A DNA stretch of 64,000 bases from Pediococcus acidilactici DSM 20284 (GTDB lineage: Bacteria > Bacillota > Bacilli > Lactobacillales > Lactobacillaceae): contig NZ_GL397067.1 in the NCBI RefSeq assembly GCF_000146325.1, positions 65,747 to 129,746 of the forward strand, read 5' to 3'. How positions within the stretch are numbered: the stretch's first letter is position 1; each line of letters starts with the position of its first letter. The notes beneath the pieces are model-generated. The model saw nothing but the letters and a program-made list of their open reading frames with translations, was not told where the DNA came from and did no database searches. The position numbers were made by a program, and so were the translations under genes. Shown here piece after piece: positions 35,227 to 44,478 of the stretch.

Positions 35227-36027
35227 ATGTCAATTACTCTAACTCAGGGTCTTATGTTATCCATATTTGCAGTTATAGCAGGTCTTGATTCGTGGCTAGA
35301 GGTTTTATATATCTTTAGGCCAATCATAAGTTGTACAGTAGCTGGTTTTATACTTGGAGTACCAACTTTAGGAATAATAGCTGGGGGGCTTACAGAGCTT
35401 ACTTTTGCGGGGTTAACTCCGGCTGGAGGGACGCAACCGCCTAATCCAGCAGTTTGTGGAATTATGACGGTAGTTATTGCATATACCGCAGAAGTTGCTC
35501 CTGCTACTGCGGTAGGGCTGTCTTTGCCTTTTGCAATGCTTATGCAATATATTTTATTAATGTGTTATTCGTTATTTTCGGTTTTTATGCCGGTAATGGA
35601 TAAGGCAGCTGCGAATGCAGATACAAAAAAGTTTGGTTCTATTCCGTATCTTATTATGACAATTGTGGGAATTTTATTTTTTGTAGTAATCTTTTTGTCA
35701 GCTTATGCAGCTCAGGGCCCAATGCAAGCATTAGTGAAAGCCATGCCACTATGGTTAATCCATGGTTTTGAATTATCTGGAAGCGCTTTACCGGCTGTGG
35801 GATTTGCGATGTTGTTAAAAGTACTTTTAAGGGTGGAGTACCTACCATTCTTATTGCTAGGTTTTGTTGTAGCAAGCTTCATTAACTTTTCTAATGTTTT
35901 ACCTGCTGCTGTTGTAGGAGTTATTTTTGCAATGATTGAATTCTTTAGAGACAAGAAAAATAAAAAGTTGCAACAACAAATCGATGCTATAAAAGCAGCT
36001 GATGGAGGTGAAGAAGATGGAATCTAG
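35227..36027 (+). CDS. PTS EIIC, mannose/sorbose family
   Basis: A 266-residue membrane component that forms the sugar channel together with EIID. The N-terminal motif GLDSWLEVLYIFRPIISCTVAGFILGVPTLGI and the GGTQPPNP loop are typical of the AgaW/SorA-like EIIC family. TTAGGAGGG lies before the ATG, and its end overlaps the EIID start by 11 bases. Family branch hints at amino-sugar or hexose substrates, but none can be assigned. Confidence 0.88.
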   Translation: MSITLTQGLMLSIFAVIAGLDSWLEVLYIFRPIISCTVAGFILGVPTLGIIAGGLTELTFAGLTPAGGTQPPNPAVCGIMTVVIAYTAEVAPATAVGLSLPFAMLMQYILLMCYSLFSVFMPVMDKAAANADTKKFGSIPYLIMTIVGILFFVVIFLSAYAAQGPMQALVKAMPLWLIHGFELSGSALPAVGFAMLLKVLLRVEYLPFLLLGFVVASFINFSNVLPAAVVGVIFAMIEFFRDKKNKKLQQQIDAIKAADGGEEDGI

Positions 36028-36814
36028 AGGAAATCATGGCAATATTCAAAAAGTAACCAATAAAGACATAACTAAACTTGCTATTCGCTCGTCGTTGCTT
36101 CAAGCAGCCTTTTCTTATGAACGAATGCAAGCTGGGGGATGGGCTTGGGCACAAGTACCAATATGGAAGAAAATATTTGGTAATGATAAAAAGGGCTTAG
36201 CCGATGCAATGGCCGATAACATGGAATTCATTAATACTTCACCGCCGCTAGTTTCAATTTTAATGGGACTTTTAACGAGTTTAGAAGAAAAAAGAGTTGA
36301 TCGACAAACGATTCGCGGGTTAAAAAACGGATTGTTTGGACCAATGGCAGGTATAGGTGATGCAATATATTGGTTTACTTTAATGCCGATTGTTGGTGGA
36401 ATAGCAGCTTCATTTGCATCCAAGGGAAATATCTTAGGACCCATTCTGTTTTTCATTGTGTATTTAGCGATATTTTTATGCCGAATTCCATTTGCGCATT
36501 TAGGATATAACCTTGGTGTTAAGGCTATTGACGTTATTCAAGATAATTCTGAAATTATCGCTCGAGTTGCGACGATTATGGGTTTAACTGTAATTGGAGC
36601 ATTAATTAGCTCGTATGTTTCGCTATCACTTAGTGTAAAAATTGGAACAGTATCATTGCAAAAAGACTTTCTAGATAAAATATTTCCTAATATCTTACCT
36701 TTAGGATTTACGTTCTTTCTTTATTGGTTACTAAAAAAGAAAGTATCTCCCATCGTACTTATTGCAGTAGTATTTGTACTTTGTATTTTGTGTTCATTTT
36801 TTAATATTATGTAA
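36017..36814 (+). CDS. PTS EIID, mannose/sorbose family
   Basis: A 265-residue partner of EIIC. The opening (RSSLLQAAFSYERMQAGGWAWAQVPIWKK) and GLFGPMAGIGDAIYW are conserved in EIID proteins. ATG 36017 follows GGAGGTGAAG; an in-frame GTG 15 bases earlier overlaps the ribosome site. C-terminal hydrophobic helices are consistent with membrane anchoring. Confidence 0.88.
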   Translation: MESRGNHGNIQKVTNKDITKLAIRSSLLQAAFSYERMQAGGWAWAQVPIWKKIFGNDKKGLADAMADNMEFINTSPPLVSILMGLLTSLEEKRVDRQTIRGLKNGLFGPMAGIGDAIYWFTLMPIVGGIAASFASKGNILGPILFFIVYLAIFLCRIPFAHLGYNLGVKAIDVIQDNSEIIARVATIMGLTVIGALISSYVSLSLSVKIGTVSLQKDFLDKIFPNILPLGFTFFLYWLLKKKVSPIVLIAVVFVLCILCSFFNIM

Positions 36815-36828
36815 GTGAGGCGGTACGA

Positions 36829-37248
36829 GTGATTAAAACAATTATTACTGGACACGGAAACTTTGCTACTGGTTTGAAAAGCGCTCTTGAGCTTCTTTCT
36901 GGAGAACATAAAGAAATAATGGCAATCGATTTTACAGAAACAATGAGTGAAAAAGATTTGGCTGTTGAACTAGAAAACGTATCTAAGGGAAATGTAGCAA
37001 TATTGTATTTTACGGATTTTGCTGGAGGTACCCCATTTAAGGAAGCAGCGAAAATTTCGGTTCTTAACAAAAAAATTGAAGTTGTTTCGGGATGCAACCT
37101 TAACGCTTTACTAGAATCAATTTTTAAAGAATACGATAGTGTAAAAGCATACGCTCAAGATCTTGTTAAAATCACTAAGGATACGGCAAAGTTAGCAGAC
37201 TTTAGTGAGCCGATTTCAACTAAAAATTTTGCGGAAGACGGTATTTAA
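36829..37248 (+). CDS. PTS EIIA, mannose family
   Basis: A 139-residue cytoplasmic phosphocarrier. His9 in TGHGNFATGL is the phosphorylation site and TDFAGGTPFKEA is the conserved helix cap of the EIIA-Man fold. The GTG start has GAGGCGG upstream. Last gene of the EIIB-C-D-A operon, followed by a strong terminator. Confidence 0.88.
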   Translation: MIKTIITGHGNFATGLKSALELLSGEHKEIMAIDFTETMSEKDLAVELENVSKGNVAILYFTDFAGGTPFKEAAKISVLNKKIEVVSGCNLNALLESIFKEYDSVKAYAQDLVKITKDTAKLADFSEPISTKNFAEDGI

Positions 37249-37265
37249 AATAAATTAGTAAACTT

Positions 37266-37306
37266 AAAAAGCAGGACTCCACCTTAAACATGGAGACCTG
37301 CTTTTT
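37266..37306 (+). terminator. Intrinsic terminator after mannose-family PTS
   Basis: A 16-bp stem with one mismatch (37266-37281 with 37291-37306) flanked by A and T runs. It probably acts on both strands between convergent genes. Confidence 0.9.
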
Positions 37307-37316
37307 AGTATAAAAA

Positions 37317-38030
37317 TTATTTATTTAAATGGACATCCAAAACAAACTGACTTTGATCACCAATAAATTTAGAAATTGAATATTCAAAAGCCCGGCCACG
37401 TTGGTCATAGGCGGTTTGTTTGATTACAAAAAGAGGGCTAGCAGCTTTAACGCCAAGAATACTAGCAGCTTCTTCATCAGCAGCTTCAGCATAGACAATT
37501 CTTTGAGCATCCGTTAACTGTAATTTTGCTTTGCTGCCTAAGTAGTCATAAATGGATCCTTGAATGATTTTTTCGTCTAATGGAGCGATGCTGACTGGCA
37601 TGAGGGTGTGCTCAAAGCTGTATTTTTCTCCATTAATTAATCGAAGACGCTTAATTTCATAAACAGGTTCATTACCCTTTATTTGTAAATTTTTTTGTTC
37701 CTCTTTAGATGGCAAACGGGCATCAAAATACAAAATTTTACTAGTTATTTTTTGGTCACGATGAGAATAGGTTACACCTACGGGTAAGTCAAGGGGCAAC
37801 AATTCACCGGACTGATTGTTCATCCTTTGGCGGACAAAGGTGCCGGATCCTTGCTTGCTAAATACTAATCCTTCTTCCTCTAGCAAATGAATAGATTTTT
37901 TTAAGGTAATACGAGAAATGTCATATTTATTAGCTAACTCATCTTGGGTAGGCAAAGCATGGCCAGCACGATAGTGATTAGTTAAGATGTCTCGTTTAAT
38001 GTCTGAGTAGACCTCACGATATCTGAACAT
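37317..38030 (-). CDS. GntR-family regulator with UTRA domain
   Basis: A 237-residue HutC-type regulator: winged helix at residues 5-72 (LPTQDELANKYDISRITLKKSI) and UTRA effector domain at about 90-232. Start 38030 (MFRYREV) is used because AAGGGG lies 9 bases upstream; the longer frame from 38096 adds a non-conserved leader. It diverges from the cellobiose-type EIIC / mannosidase operon, and three TGTAT/ATACA dyads between them look like its operators. Confidence 0.84.
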   Translation of the reverse strand: MFRYREVYSDIKRDILTNHYRAGHALPTQDELANKYDISRITLKKSIHLLEEEGLVFSKQGSGTFVRQRMNNQSGELLPLDLPVGVTYSHRDQKITSKILYFDARLPSKEEQKNLQIKGNEPVYEIKRLRLINGEKYSFEHTLMPVSIAPLDEKIIQGSIYDYLGSKAKLQLTDAQRIVYAEAADEEAASILGVKAASPLFVIKQTAYDQRGRAFEYSISKFIGDQSQFVLDVHLNK

Positions 38031-38055
38031 AAAGATAAACCCCTTATTTAAGATT

Positions 38056-38121
38056 TGTATATACATATTAACGCTAAAAATATTATTTGTATACATTTTT
38101 GTTTGAAAATTGTATTTACAA
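38056..38121. promoter_or_regulatory. Three GntR-type operator dyads
   Basis: TGTATATACA (38056-38065) and TGTATACA (38088-38095) are perfect palindromes, and TTGTATTTACAA (38110-38121) has perfect 5-bp arms. Their shared TGTA...TACA form and place between divergent genes suggest binding of the GntR protein encoded next door. Confidence 0.65.
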
Positions 38122-38140
38122 ATTTATAAATTGACTTTAA

Positions 38141-38168
38141 TATAATAGGTGAAATGAAAGCGCTTGAT
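38141..38168 (+). promoter_or_regulatory. -10 element and cre-like box of the EIIC/mannosidase operon
   Basis: TATAAT (38141-38146) is a consensus -10; no good -35 is seen. TGAAAGCGCTTGAT (38155-38168) keeps the palindromic core AAAGCGCTT but matches only 11 of 14 cre positions. Confidence 0.45.
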
Positions 38169-38198
38169 TTCGAAAAACAATACAAGGAGAAAACTGTT

Positions 38199-39536
38199 AT
38201 GAAATTCAAACTTGAGTCAATTCAAGAACCATTACTGAAAGTTTCTTCATGGGTAGAGCGGAATACCATCTTACAAGCAATTAAAAATTCGTTTGTTCGA
38301 ACAATTCCGTTTACCGTTGTCGGATCATTTTCAAACTTAATTAAAATGCAGATTGACGCGTTAATCAAAGCTAAGCACCTAGATAACGTTATTTTGACCA
38401 ATATAAGCAATCTTTTCGGGTACCTAGGTACGGCAATCTTAGGGATTGTCGCTTTAATTGTGGTATTTTCATCGGCTTATTCCTATGCGGTGGAATTAAA
38501 ACGGGATTCGCGTAATGACAACTTAAATCCAATTATTGCTACTTTACTAGCACTAGCAGCATATTTTGTTATGGTACCCAATAACGTTAATTTTTTAGAT
38601 ACTAAGGCAAAGGTGATCGAGGGCTTTTCAACATCATTCTTTAGTTACGAAGGGATGTTTACGGGGCTAATTGTCGGTATGATTTCGGTAGCTTTATTCG
38701 CAAAGTTTGCTCGGAGCAAGTTCACCATTAAAATGCCTGGCAACGTTCCTCAAAACGTTTTTGACTCCTTTCTTTCATTAATTCCTATTTCAGAAGTTTT
38801 ATTAGTATTTGGCGCCTTAAGGATTGTAATTCAGTCTTTAGGTTACGTTTCTTTAGTCCAAATGATCTCCGAAGTTTTGATTAAGCCATTATTAACCGTC
38901 GGAACCGGATTACCAGCAATTATTATCGTAATTTTATTGGAACAAATCTTATGGTTCTTAGGTTTGCATGGTTTCAATATTGTATGGGGTGTGGTTTCAG
39001 CGTTTTGGTTGCCACTTTTCTTACAAAACGTCGCTGAATTTGCTAAAACTCAAAGTTTTGCAGGCATCTCCATTGCACCAAATACAATGACTAACGTTTA
39101 CGCAATGATAGGTGGATCAGGGGCGACCTTTGGTTTAATTATTGCGATGTTAATTTTCACTCGTAAAGGTGAAAAAGAACGGGAAGTTGCAAAATTAGCC
39201 TTAATCCCTGGCTGCTTTGGAATTAACGAACCGGTTATTTTTGGTTTGCCGATTGTCTTGAACCCGTTGATGTTCATTCCGTGGATTCTAGTTCCAATTA
39301 TTAATGCAGTAATTGCGTACGTAGTTACGGCAATTGGCTGGGTAGTACCTTTAGTAGTGTTAAATTCAGGAAACGAACCAATTTTTATTAGTACTTGGGT
39401 CCTAGGTGCCTTTCATTTCAGTCCCGTAGTATTAACGTTTGTGCTAGTCGTTTTGGACGTGTTCTTGTACGCGCCATTTGTAATTATTAACCAACGACAT
39501 GAACGTGCGGTGGCTGATCAAGAATTAGCAGTTTAA
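38199..39536 (+). CDS. PTS EIIC, cellobiose/lactose family, without its EIIA and EIIB
   Basis: A 445-residue membrane permease with about ten helices. FGINEPVIFGLPIVLNP and FLGLHGFNIVWG are typical of the CelB/LicC EIIC family. ATG 38199 has AAGGAG upstream; an earlier frame start at 38154 lies in the cre-like box. No EIIA or EIIB of the lactose/cellobiose family occurs in the window, so it must borrow them or act alone. It is followed by GH38 and GH125 mannosidases, so the cargo may be a mannose-containing oligosaccharide. Confidence 0.86.
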   Translation: MKFKLESIQEPLLKVSSWVERNTILQAIKNSFVRTIPFTVVGSFSNLIKMQIDALIKAKHLDNVILTNISNLFGYLGTAILGIVALIVVFSSAYSYAVELKRDSRNDNLNPIIATLLALAAYFVMVPNNVNFLDTKAKVIEGFSTSFFSYEGMFTGLIVGMISVALFAKFARSKFTIKMPGNVPQNVFDSFLSLIPISEVLLVFGALRIVIQSLGYVSLVQMISEVLIKPLLTVGTGLPAIIIVILLEQILWFLGLHGFNIVWGVVSAFWLPLFLQNVAEFAKTQSFAGISIAPNTMTNVYAMIGGSGATFGLIIAMLIFTRKGEKEREVAKLALIPGCFGINEPVIFGLPIVLNPLMFIPWILVPIINAVIAYVVTAIGWVVPLVVLNSGNEPIFISTWVLGAFHFSPVVLTFVLVVLDVFLYAPFVIINQRHERAVADQELAV

Positions 39537-39564
39537 GTAGGTAAGTAGAGAAGGAGTGTTGGTT

Positions 39565-42198
39565 TTGAAAAAAGTTTACGCAGTTGCACATACGCATTGG
39601 GATTTTGAATGGTACTTTTCACGTCAGGAGGCTCGGGTACAATTTATCTTTCACATGGACGATGTTTTCAAGGCGTTAGCTGAAAATAAGCTGGAGTATT
39701 ACATGCTAGATGGACAGATGGCCATTGTAGATGATTATTTAAAAACCTGTCCTGAAAAAAGAGCTACGCTTGAAAAGTACGTAAAAGCTGGACGATTGTT
39801 TGTGGGGCCGTGGTACACCCAAATTGATGAAATGGTAACTTTGGGTGAGTCGGCGGTTAGAAACTTACGGTTAGGCTTGAAGGCTAGTAGAAAATTAGGT
39901 AAATCTACTAAGGTAGGATACCTCCCGGATTCATTTGGTCAGAGTAAAGATATGCCGAAAATATATAATGGTTTTGGCATTAAAGATGCCGTGTTTTGGC
40001 GGGGACTTCCAGCGGACCAAAAAGTTAGATATTTTTACTGGACGAGTGAAGATGGTTCAAAAGTGCTGACGGCTAATATCAAAAATGGGTACTATGCGGG
40101 CGTAGACTTAGTTGAAAAAGATAACTTTAAGGAGTTAATGCAAAACATTTCTACAGATACCAACGTAGAAGATTTGGTCTTACCAATTGGGGGCGACCAA
40201 CGAGCGGTAGATTTTAATTTGAAGAAACGCTTAAAGTTGGCCAATCGAGAATTAGCTGGAGAATATGAAATCATTGAAAGCAACTATCCGGAATACTTTA
40301 ATGCCTTGGAACAAAATGGGGTGCTTCCTGAGCTTAGTGGTGAGTTTATTGATCCTTCAGTTTCAAAAATTCATCGAGGAATTTATTCCTCTCGTTATGA
40401 TCTCAAACAAATTTATGATGAGCTAGAGCAATTGATGATTTACCAGGTAGAACCACTTTCAGCAATTTCCCGCCAACAGGGTATGGAAGTTAAGCAAGGA
40501 TTAATTGATGAGGTTTGGCAAATAATTGCTAAAGGACAAGCGCATGATAGTTCGGGAGGAAGCAATAGTGATAAAACTAACCGAGATATTTATAATCGTG
40601 CGGTAGAAGCCCAACAACTTGCGCGTTCTTTAAAAGACTATTTGTTACGAAAATTAAGTGTTTCAGTGAAGAATGGGGACGACTTATTCTTATGGAACCC
40701 GTTGCCAATGTCAGTAGACGAAGTCCGGGAGTTAGAGGTCAGCACTACGACCCCGTCTTTTGAAATTATATCTCAAGATGGCAAAATAGGTTTTGATCTA
40801 ATTGAACAAAAGCAGTGCAACGCTGCTACATTACGGCGAAATCCAGCGGAGATGGATAACGAATATTATTACGTGAGTCGAATAGCTATGAGAGTGCAGA
40901 TTAAGGCTACCGACTGGACTAGTTTTAGAATTAAAGAAGGCACCGCCGGTAAGGAAATTTTAGCTGCTTCGGTTACTAATGAAATTCAAAATGAAAAATA
41001 CCAGATAGAATTTGAAAATGGGCAGTTAAACATAACTGATAAACTAAATCATTGTACCTATACAAATGCATTAAGCTTTGAAGACGGCGGCGACGAAGGA
41101 GATACGTACGATTATTCGCCTGCATACAAAGATTGGATTATCAACTTAGGATTTGCGAATGCAACAATTACTACCAAAGCAGGAAAGCAAACGCAAATAA
41201 TGCTTTTGGAAGGCACGTGGCACGTTCCTTATGATTTGCAAGAACGAGCCGCAAAAAAAAGTAACGGAGCTATTACTTACCGAATAAAGTTGCAGCTAGA
41301 TCAAGGTGGTGATTTGATAAAGTTTAAGATGAATGTTAATAACCAAGTACTTGATCACCGACTTCGTTTGGTGATGAACACGGGGGTAAAAGCCCAAAAT
41401 ACTTTTGCGGACACCCAATTTGGCGTTGCTCAACGTCCAGTAATTGACCCTAAAATGGATAATTGGCAAGCAATTGGATATCGGGAAGAACCTACGGCAT
41501 TAAGACCGATGCTTCACTTTGCCAATGTTCATGATAGAGAAAAAAGTTTTTCGTTCATTACTGCTGGTATGCGAGAATTCCAAGCAATTGGTGACCAATT
41601 CGATAAATTAGCAGTTACGCTTTTTCGTGGTGTAGGTTTCTTAGGCCGACCAGACTTAAAACGGCGCCCTGGAGATGCTTCTGGTTTAGTGATGAAATCA
41701 GTAGCCACCCCCGATAGCCAGTTAATGGGCGAGCAAAGTTTCCAAGGTGCAATTGTAATTACTCACGATTGGGATCCACGACAATTGCAATGTATGCATC
41801 TGCAAGTATCGCAATCTGGTTTGTATTACCAGCGCCAAGTAATTAACCGATTTACTACTCCATTGCAATACTTTGCGGTTAATGAACTTGCTAATGAGGT
41901 TAAACATCGGCCAATCGTCAAGATTAACAATTTAAAAGTTACCTTAAGCAGTTTTCAAACGTCGGTAGATCAGACAGGATATGAATTACGATTATATAAT
42001 CCTACGCAACAAACCGTGGCTAACCCAGGAAATCTGCAATTTACGCAGAACGTTAACGTATCTTTAATGGACCTAAAAGGTGAGGTCCAACAAACAGTAG
42101 CAAACGCGGTGAAAAACTATTCGTTACCGAAGTTTAAACCAGGGGAAATTCGGACTATTGGACTGTTTCCTATCGGAGAAATAATTGGTGGTGATTGA
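39565..42198 (+). CDS. GH38 alpha-mannosidase (second copy)
   Basis: An 877-residue zinc-dependent alpha-mannosidase with HTHWD at residues 9-13 and YLPDSFGQ near 119-126. TTG 39565 is the likely start: AAGGAG ends 8 bases before it and it aligns with the start of the first GH38 copy, while GTG 39556 overlaps the ribosome site. It shares many blocks with the copy at 23339 but lies in a different operon, next to a GH125 exo-mannosidase; the pair could trim high-mannose oligosaccharides or yeast mannan fragments. Confidence 0.89.
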   Translation: MKKVYAVAHTHWDFEWYFSRQEARVQFIFHMDDVFKALAENKLEYYMLDGQMAIVDDYLKTCPEKRATLEKYVKAGRLFVGPWYTQIDEMVTLGESAVRNLRLGLKASRKLGKSTKVGYLPDSFGQSKDMPKIYNGFGIKDAVFWRGLPADQKVRYFYWTSEDGSKVLTANIKNGYYAGVDLVEKDNFKELMQNISTDTNVEDLVLPIGGDQRAVDFNLKKRLKLANRELAGEYEIIESNYPEYFNALEQNGVLPELSGEFIDPSVSKIHRGIYSSRYDLKQIYDELEQLMIYQVEPLSAISRQQGMEVKQGLIDEVWQIIAKGQAHDSSGGSNSDKTNRDIYNRAVEAQQLARSLKDYLLRKLSVSVKNGDDLFLWNPLPMSVDEVRELEVSTTTPSFEIISQDGKIGFDLIEQKQCNAATLRRNPAEMDNEYYYVSRIAMRVQIKATDWTSFRIKEGTAGKEILAASVTNEIQNEKYQIEFENGQLNITDKLNHCTYTNALSFEDGGDEGDTYDYSPAYKDWIINLGFANATITTKAGKQTQIMLLEGTWHVPYDLQERAAKKSNGAITYRIKLQLDQGGDLIKFKMNVNNQVLDHRLRLVMNTGVKAQNTFADTQFGVAQRPVIDPKMDNWQAIGYREEPTALRPMLHFANVHDREKSFSFITAGMREFQAIGDQFDKLAVTLFRGVGFLGRPDLKRRPGDASGLVMKSVATPDSQLMGEQSFQGAIVITHDWDPRQLQCMHLQVSQSGLYYQRQVINRFTTPLQYFAVNELANEVKHRPIVKINNLKVTLSSFQTSVDQTGYELRLYNPTQQTVANPGNLQFTQNVNVSLMDLKGEVQQTVANAVKNYSLPKFKPGEIRTIGLFPIGEIIGGD

Positions 42199-42203
42199 GA
42201 ATA

Positions 42204-43508
42204 ATGGAAGAGCACATGTTCATTGATCAAACAAAATTAATTAAACAAGTTAGAAATTACGCTGAAAAAATTAGTTTAACCAACGCTAAAACTACGGCAA
42301 TGTTTAAAAATGCGATTATTGACACAATTTCTAACACTGTCGAAGTGCAAGACGACCGCGTTTTTATTGCGACGGGTGATATTCCGGCAATGTGGTTAAG
42401 GGATTCCACTTTTCAAGTATTACCTTATTTAAGTATTAGTGAAGACATCCCGGATTTAAAGGGCTTAATTCACGGCGTGATTAATCAACAACTAGATTAT
42501 GTGAATCACGATCCTTACGCGAATGCGTTTAACAAAACCGCTTCGGGAGCACATTTTAATCCTGATTATTCTAATGTCAGAATTTCTGATTTGGTTTGGG
42601 AACGTAAATTTGAAATTGATTCCCTATGTGCGCCACTACTACTAGCAGTTCGATTATATGAAGATACGGGATATGCGCAACATTTTACAGACTATTTTTG
42701 GCAAACCGTAGATTTGATTGTCGATACCTTTATTAAAGAGCAGCACCATGAACATTCTGAGTATTTCTTTGAAAGAGACGTTGGTCCAGCCTCGGACACG
42801 TTAAGCAATGCAGGTAGAGGGACTAGAATTGGTTATACGGGGATGGTCTGGTCCGGTTTTCGACCAAGTGATGACGCATGTAAATACGGGTATTTCGTGC
42901 CAGGAAACATGATGATTGTGACGGTAATTGAACACCTGTTAAAAATCATGAAGGAGCAACGAATAGATGATGCAGCTTTATCGACTAAAATGAATCGCTT
43001 AGCTAACGAAGTTAGAAGCGGTATTGAACGTTACGGAGTTGTCGAACTATCGGACGGGGTTCGGATGTTTGCTTATGAAGTTGACGGATTGGGTAACTAT
43101 AATTTAATGGATGATGCCAACGTTCCTAGTTTGCTAGCAATCCCCTTTATTGGTTATACAGATGAACGGGATGCTGTGTACGTTAATACGCGAAAGTTTA
43201 TTTTATCTTCTAATAATCCCTATTATTATCAAGGGACGATTTTGTCGGGAATTGGTAGTCCGCATACACCCCAAAATTACGTATGGCCAATCGCATTAGC
43301 AATGGAGGGGTTAACGACTAGTGATTTAAACTTGATTACCGCTAAGCTGAACGTGATTAGTCAAACAGATGCGAATACCAACCAGTGCCACGAAGGAATC
43401 GACGTAAACAATCCTGATAAATACACTCGGGAATGGTTTTCATGGGCAAACATGACTTTTTGTCAGTTGGCGTTCCACTACTTGAAGGTGAAAGGAGAGC
43501 TGGTTTAG
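42204..43508 (+). CDS. GH125 exo-alpha-1,6-mannosidase
   Basis: A 434-residue metal-independent exo-alpha-mannosidase of the (alpha/alpha)6 fold. GDIPAMWLRDS at residues 58-68 and SPHTPQNYVWP further on are hallmark blocks of the family (formerly DUF1237), whose characterised members remove alpha-1,6-linked mannose. The start at 42204 follows the GH38 stop by five bases; an in-frame TTG at 42195 overlaps that stop. No signal peptide, so it works on imported substrate. Confidence 0.9.
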   Translation: MEEHMFIDQTKLIKQVRNYAEKISLTNAKTTAMFKNAIIDTISNTVEVQDDRVFIATGDIPAMWLRDSTFQVLPYLSISEDIPDLKGLIHGVINQQLDYVNHDPYANAFNKTASGAHFNPDYSNVRISDLVWERKFEIDSLCAPLLLAVRLYEDTGYAQHFTDYFWQTVDLIVDTFIKEQHHEHSEYFFERDVGPASDTLSNAGRGTRIGYTGMVWSGFRPSDDACKYGYFVPGNMMIVTVIEHLLKIMKEQRIDDAALSTKMNRLANEVRSGIERYGVVELSDGVRMFAYEVDGLGNYNLMDDANVPSLLAIPFIGYTDERDAVYVNTRKFILSSNNPYYYQGTILSGIGSPHTPQNYVWPIALAMEGLTTSDLNLITAKLNVISQTDANTNQCHEGIDVNNPDKYTREWFSWANMTFCQLAFHYLKVKGELV

Positions 43509-43556
43509 TTAGGGTGTATTAAAAATATAAATCACTAAAATAATATGTATTTTTAT

Positions 43557-43587
43557 AAAAGCTGGAATTCATTTCCAGCTTTTTTTT
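43557..43587 (+). terminator. Intrinsic terminator after GH125
   Basis: GCTGGAA pairs with TTCCAGC over a 5-base loop, extended by A/T pairs, then eight T. Confidence 0.92.
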
Positions 43588-43648
43588 GCGCAAAAAATTA
43601 TTAATTAGAGTGCAAAAGTTGCAGATTAACGACTGCTAGAGCTTGCCT

Positions 43649-43662
43649 TGTTAGCGTTTTCA
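43649..43662 (+). promoter_or_regulatory. cre box upstream of ascorbate-type PTS operon
   Basis: TGTTAGCGTTTTCA matches the cre consensus at 13 of 14 positions. It lies 47 bases before the EIIA start codon. Confidence 0.65.
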
Positions 43663-43708
43663 TAAAAAGTAAAATGAAGTCATAGCATAAGGAAGGGAGG
43701 AAACACTA

Positions 43709-44161
43709 GTGTTAAATGAATTGTTGACCAAAGATACGATTCAGTACCGAGATATTGACCACCTTAATTGGCAAGAGGCGATTAAGGTTGCAGCAATGCC
43801 ACTAATTAAGAACGGAAGTATTTTACCTCGGTACGTTGAATCTATGATTAAGATTTCTTTGAAAGAAGGACCGTACTTTAACATTGGACCGGAAGTCGTC
43901 TTGGCTCATGCTAGACCGACTGATGGTTCTAATGGGATTGCATTGGCACTCTTAAAAACTAAAAAGGACGTTTGTTTAATTAATGATCAACATCCTGCAA
44001 AGTTATGGTTTGTTTTAGCTGCAAATGATAACCAAAGCCATTTGATGGTAATTAAGGAGTTGATGCAATTATTAACAGATAAAAAGCGGGTTGATTTATT
44101 ACTCAACGCTGAAAATAAACAAAGTATTGAAAAAATTATTGTCGAAGGAGTAGGAAAATGA
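43709..44161 (+). CDS. PTS EIIA, ascorbate (UlaC) type
   Basis: A 150-residue EIIA with phospho-His67 in VVLAHARPTDG, the UlaC/SgaA pattern. The GTG start has GGAAGGGAGG upstream and the stop overlaps the EIIB start (ATGA). The C-terminal EIIA domain of the regulator at 48634-50736 is clearly related to it, sharing LNWQ.AI, ..GPY.NIG and KQHP/DQHP blocks. Confidence 0.85.
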   Translation: MLNELLTKDTIQYRDIDHLNWQEAIKVAAMPLIKNGSILPRYVESMIKISLKEGPYFNIGPEVVLAHARPTDGSNGIALALLKTKKDVCLINDQHPAKLWFVLAANDNQSHLMVIKELMQLLTDKKRVDLLLNAENKQSIEKIIVEGVGK

Positions 44162-44454
44162 AGATTTTAGCAGTTTGTCAAAGCGGATTAGGAAGTAGCT
44201 TTATGGTGCAAATGAATATCCAACAGATATTAAGCGACGAGAAGGTAGATAAAGAAATTCAAGTTGATCATGCAGATGTGGGAAGTGTGACTGCAGACGC
44301 AGCTGATTACTTTTTTGTCGAAACTACTTTGAAAAGTGCGCTAGGTAGTCTTCCAGGAGATAAGATTATTCTTTTAAATAGCCTGATTAATCAAGATGAA
44401 ATTAGGGAAAAGGTTAATGAAATACTAGATAAAAATAATATCCAACATGGTTAA
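44158..44454 (+). CDS. PTS EIIB, ascorbate (UlaB) type
   Basis: A 98-residue phosphocarrier with phospho-Cys7 in the P-loop CQSGLGSS. Length and motif match UlaB/SgaB. The start overlaps the EIIA stop by four bases, so translation is coupled. Confidence 0.88.
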   Translation: MKILAVCQSGLGSSFMVQMNIQQILSDEKVDKEIQVDHADVGSVTADAADYFFVETTLKSALGSLPGDKIILLNSLINQDEIREKVNEILDKNNIQHG

Positions 44455-44478
44455 TACAAAATAAAGAAGGTGGCATTA

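Noticed and set aside
38155-38168. Firm cre assignment before the EIIC/mannosidase operon
   Set aside because: Only 11 of 14 positions match, although the core is palindromic; kept as low confidence only.
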